A DNA stretch of 64,000 bases from Azolla caroliniana (Eukaryota > Polypodiophyta). The translations under genes were made by a program, and so were the position numbers. The notes under the pieces are model-generated. The model saw only the letters and a program-made list of their open reading frames with translations, was not told the DNA's origin and searched no databases. The stretch covers positions 14,818,001 through 14,882,000 of the forward strand of contig JBHGNT010000014.1 in the NCBI GenBank assembly GCA_043228905.1. Direction: 5' to 3'. Positions 62,154 through 64,000 of the stretch are shown here, piece after piece; position 1 is the first letter of the stretch, and every line of letters begins with the position of its first letter.

Positions 62154-62780
62154 GAACAGAGCAGAGAAGAGAAGAGAGAGAAAGAGAACAGAGCAAAGAA
62201 TAAGAGAGTGAGAGTGAGAGAGAGAACAGAGAAGGGAAGAGAGAGAAAGAAAACAGAGCAGAGAAGAGAGAGAAAGAAAACGGAGCAGAGAAGAGAGAGA
62301 AAGAAAACAGAGCAGAGAAGAGAGAGAAAGAAAACAGAGCAGAGAAGAGAGAGAAAGAGAACAGAGCAAAGAGAGAGAGAGAGAGAACAGAGAAGAGAAG
62401 AGAGAGAACAGAGAAGAGAAGAGAGAGAACAGAGCAGAGAAGAGAGAGAAAGAGAACAGAGCAAAGAGAGAGAGAGAGAACAGAGCAGAGAAGAGAGAGA
62501 AAGGCAGAGAAGAGAAGAGAGAGAAAGAGAACAGAGCAAAGAGAGAGAGAGAGAACAGAGCAGAGAAGAGAGAGAAAGAGAACAGAGCAGAGAAAAGAGA
62601 GAGAGAGAGAGAGAGAGAACAGAGCAGAGAAGAGAGAGAAAGAGAACAGAGCAAAGAGAGAGAGAGAACAGAGCAGAGAAGAGAGAGAAAGAGAACAGAG
62701 GAGAGAGAGAAGCGAGAAGAGAGAGAAAGAGAACATAGGGGAGGAGAGAGAAAGAGAATGGAGAAGAGAGAGAGAGGGGG
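61934..62780. repeat. Long GA-rich tract upstream of cyclin B1
   Basis: A GAA run (61936-61968) and an 800-bp, almost pure purine block from about 62100. The block is built of (GA)n and imperfect units of 20-36 bp containing GAACAGAGCAGAGAAGAGA. It begins about 200 bp before the cyclin start codon, so it is in the promoter or 5' leader (CT-rich on the sense strand). Long open frames on both strands here (for example Ser/Leu-rich 61908-62834) are by-products. Confidence 0.92.
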
Positions 62781-62781
62781 C

Positions 62782-62898
62782 TCTAACGGGTAAAGCAGAG
62801 TCAACTGTGAACCAATGAAGACCGTCCGATCCAAGGAGTATGGACGGCTCAGATCTGATCTCGGATCCCCCCCCCCCCCCCCCTACATCCTAACGGCT
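62782..62898. promoter_or_regulatory. Two MSA-like (AACGG) mitotic promoter elements
   Basis: TCTAACGGGT (62782-62791) and CCTAACGGCT (62889-62898) match the M-specific activator consensus bound by three-repeat MYB factors in plant cyclin B promoters. They lie on the far side of the GA tract, 1.05-1.15 kb from the start codon, so use would require a long leader or a leader intron. A poly-C run (62868-62884) separates them. Confidence 0.55.
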
Positions 62899-62899
62899 C

Positions 62900-64000
62900 G
62901 CTCTCTCTATCCACATTCATTTACATAATTCATTCATTCCCATTATTTCCCCTTTTTATTTTATTTTATTTTATTTATTTTATTTTTCATTTTTTGACGA
63001 CTCTTTTTCTTTTATTCGCTTTTTTTTTTCCATCTGACCCCATCCATATCTTTAATTATCCACCTTTTATTTTATTTTATTTTATTATCGGTCCCGCTGA
63101 CGTGGCCCCGCGACGCATCCTGATTGGACGACGCTCTTTTGCCGTTCTAAAAACTGGAAGAAGGAAGGAAAGGAAAAAGGAGATACGTAAAATCAATCAA
63201 ATTAATTAATGACTACTTTATTAATTTAAATCAAAAATAAATAAATAAACTTTTAACTTCGGGCTTCTGTGTGGGGGGGGGGGGGGGCGCTTTTATTGGG
63301 TCATGCTCTGTTTCATTTATTTTCCTCACTTTTTATTTTGCTCCTTTTCCTTCTTCTTCTTTTTGTCCCCTAAGGTTTAGGTGTCCTTTTTGTTTTAATG
63401 TCATCGAATGTATCGAATGTATATGTGTAATGTGCGTAATGTATGTGTGTAATGTATGCGTGTAATGTATGTGTGTAATGTATACTAATGACAGGATATC
63501 TTCTTCTTTTTAAATATATGTATATGTATATATATATGTATACAGTATACAGTATATGTATATGTATATGTATTTGTATATGTATGTGTGTGTGTAATGT
63601 ATGTACATTCATTGCTCATCTCCCACCCACTTTGTGTTGTCCACAGTCATCTCCATCGTTATTATCACAACCATTTGTTTTTCTCGATACCGTGACCATT
63701 CATTCGCTTTCCTTGATCCTAGAACCACCACTTGTTCTTCCTCGTTGAAACAACCTCCCCAACTGTACGTTATTTCCTGAGAAAAGAAACTTCTAAAACT
63801 GCGAATGATCTTTCTGGAAGTCACATGGAATCTAGAGCGAGAGTCTGTTTGTTGAACTTTTTTGCACCGAAAATCGGATTACCCTTAAAAAGATTCCGAC
63901 CAAATCATTTTTGCTTTTATTGTGGTCGATGGACCACGCGCGAATTGAGAAATATATTTGTATTTCCATTCCTCCATCGAGATCTCGATATGTTCTCTAT
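62900..64000. other. Intergenic, low complexity
   Basis: TTTTA repeats (62950-63085), a poly-G run (about 63273-63287), a GTGTAATGTATG minisatellite (63420-63485) and a TATG/TA microsatellite (63515-63600). No gene recognised to the window end. Confidence 0.5.

Noticed and set aside
61901-62834. Long Ser/Leu-rich minus-strand frames (up to 308 codons) and Arg/Glu-rich plus-strand frames
   Set aside because: They are translations of the GA/CT tract. Several frames are open at once and no motif exists.

Overview
This is nuclear DNA from a seed plant, most likely an angiosperm. The evidence is plant-only gene families (a galactolipid synthase of the DGD1 type, a B1-type mitotic cyclin with a plant D-box, a plant pectin methylesterase), short GT-AG introns, a C/D snoRNA cluster behind telobox and TGGGCC motifs, and plant Ty1/copia, Ty3/gypsy, LINE and hAT-MITE relics. 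I cannot name the species. The sequence is AT-rich, and most of it is intergenic or transposon-derived.

Layout. 1-7.1 kb holds repeats: a copia reverse transcriptase fragment, a 115-bp tandem duplication, a gag-only LTR element and a LINE fragment. 7.3-13.4 kb holds tandem duplications, a retroposon insertion with a visible empty site, and a deleted gypsy element. 16.8-19.6 kb is a six-exon Sec14/CRAL-TRIO gene (+). 22.4-23.5 kb is an unrecognised Asp-rich ORF (+). 25.2-26.7 kb is a minisatellite, then a triplicated promoter-like block, then three C/D snoRNAs (+). 29.2-31.5 kb is a four-exon gene of unknown function (+). 32.9-36.0 kb is a five-exon pectinesterase (-). 39.0-46.2 kb is a DGD1-type gene (-). 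46.5-49.1 kb is a MITE, a solo LTR and a tiny retroposon. 50.1-55.8 kb is a LINE flanked by a 13-bp target duplication. 58.6-61.7 kb is a ten-exon cyclin B1 gene (-), followed by a long GA tract and candidate MSA elements in its upstream region.

The genes do not form a pathway; they are ordinary neighbours (lipid transfer, cell wall, galactolipid synthesis, mitosis, rRNA methylation). Exon-intron models were built by hand from splice consensus, phase and family motifs. In all five spliced genes the joined exons give one open frame from start to stop.

The recurrent theme is local tandem duplication of 20-900 bp. It affects an exon of the Sec14 gene, the last exon of the 29-kb gene, the C-terminal codons of cyclin B1, the snoRNA promoter and the snoRNA, LTR interiors, and intergenic DNA. 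A second theme is a tRNA-like module with A and B boxes, sitting antisense inside the LTRs of two different elements.
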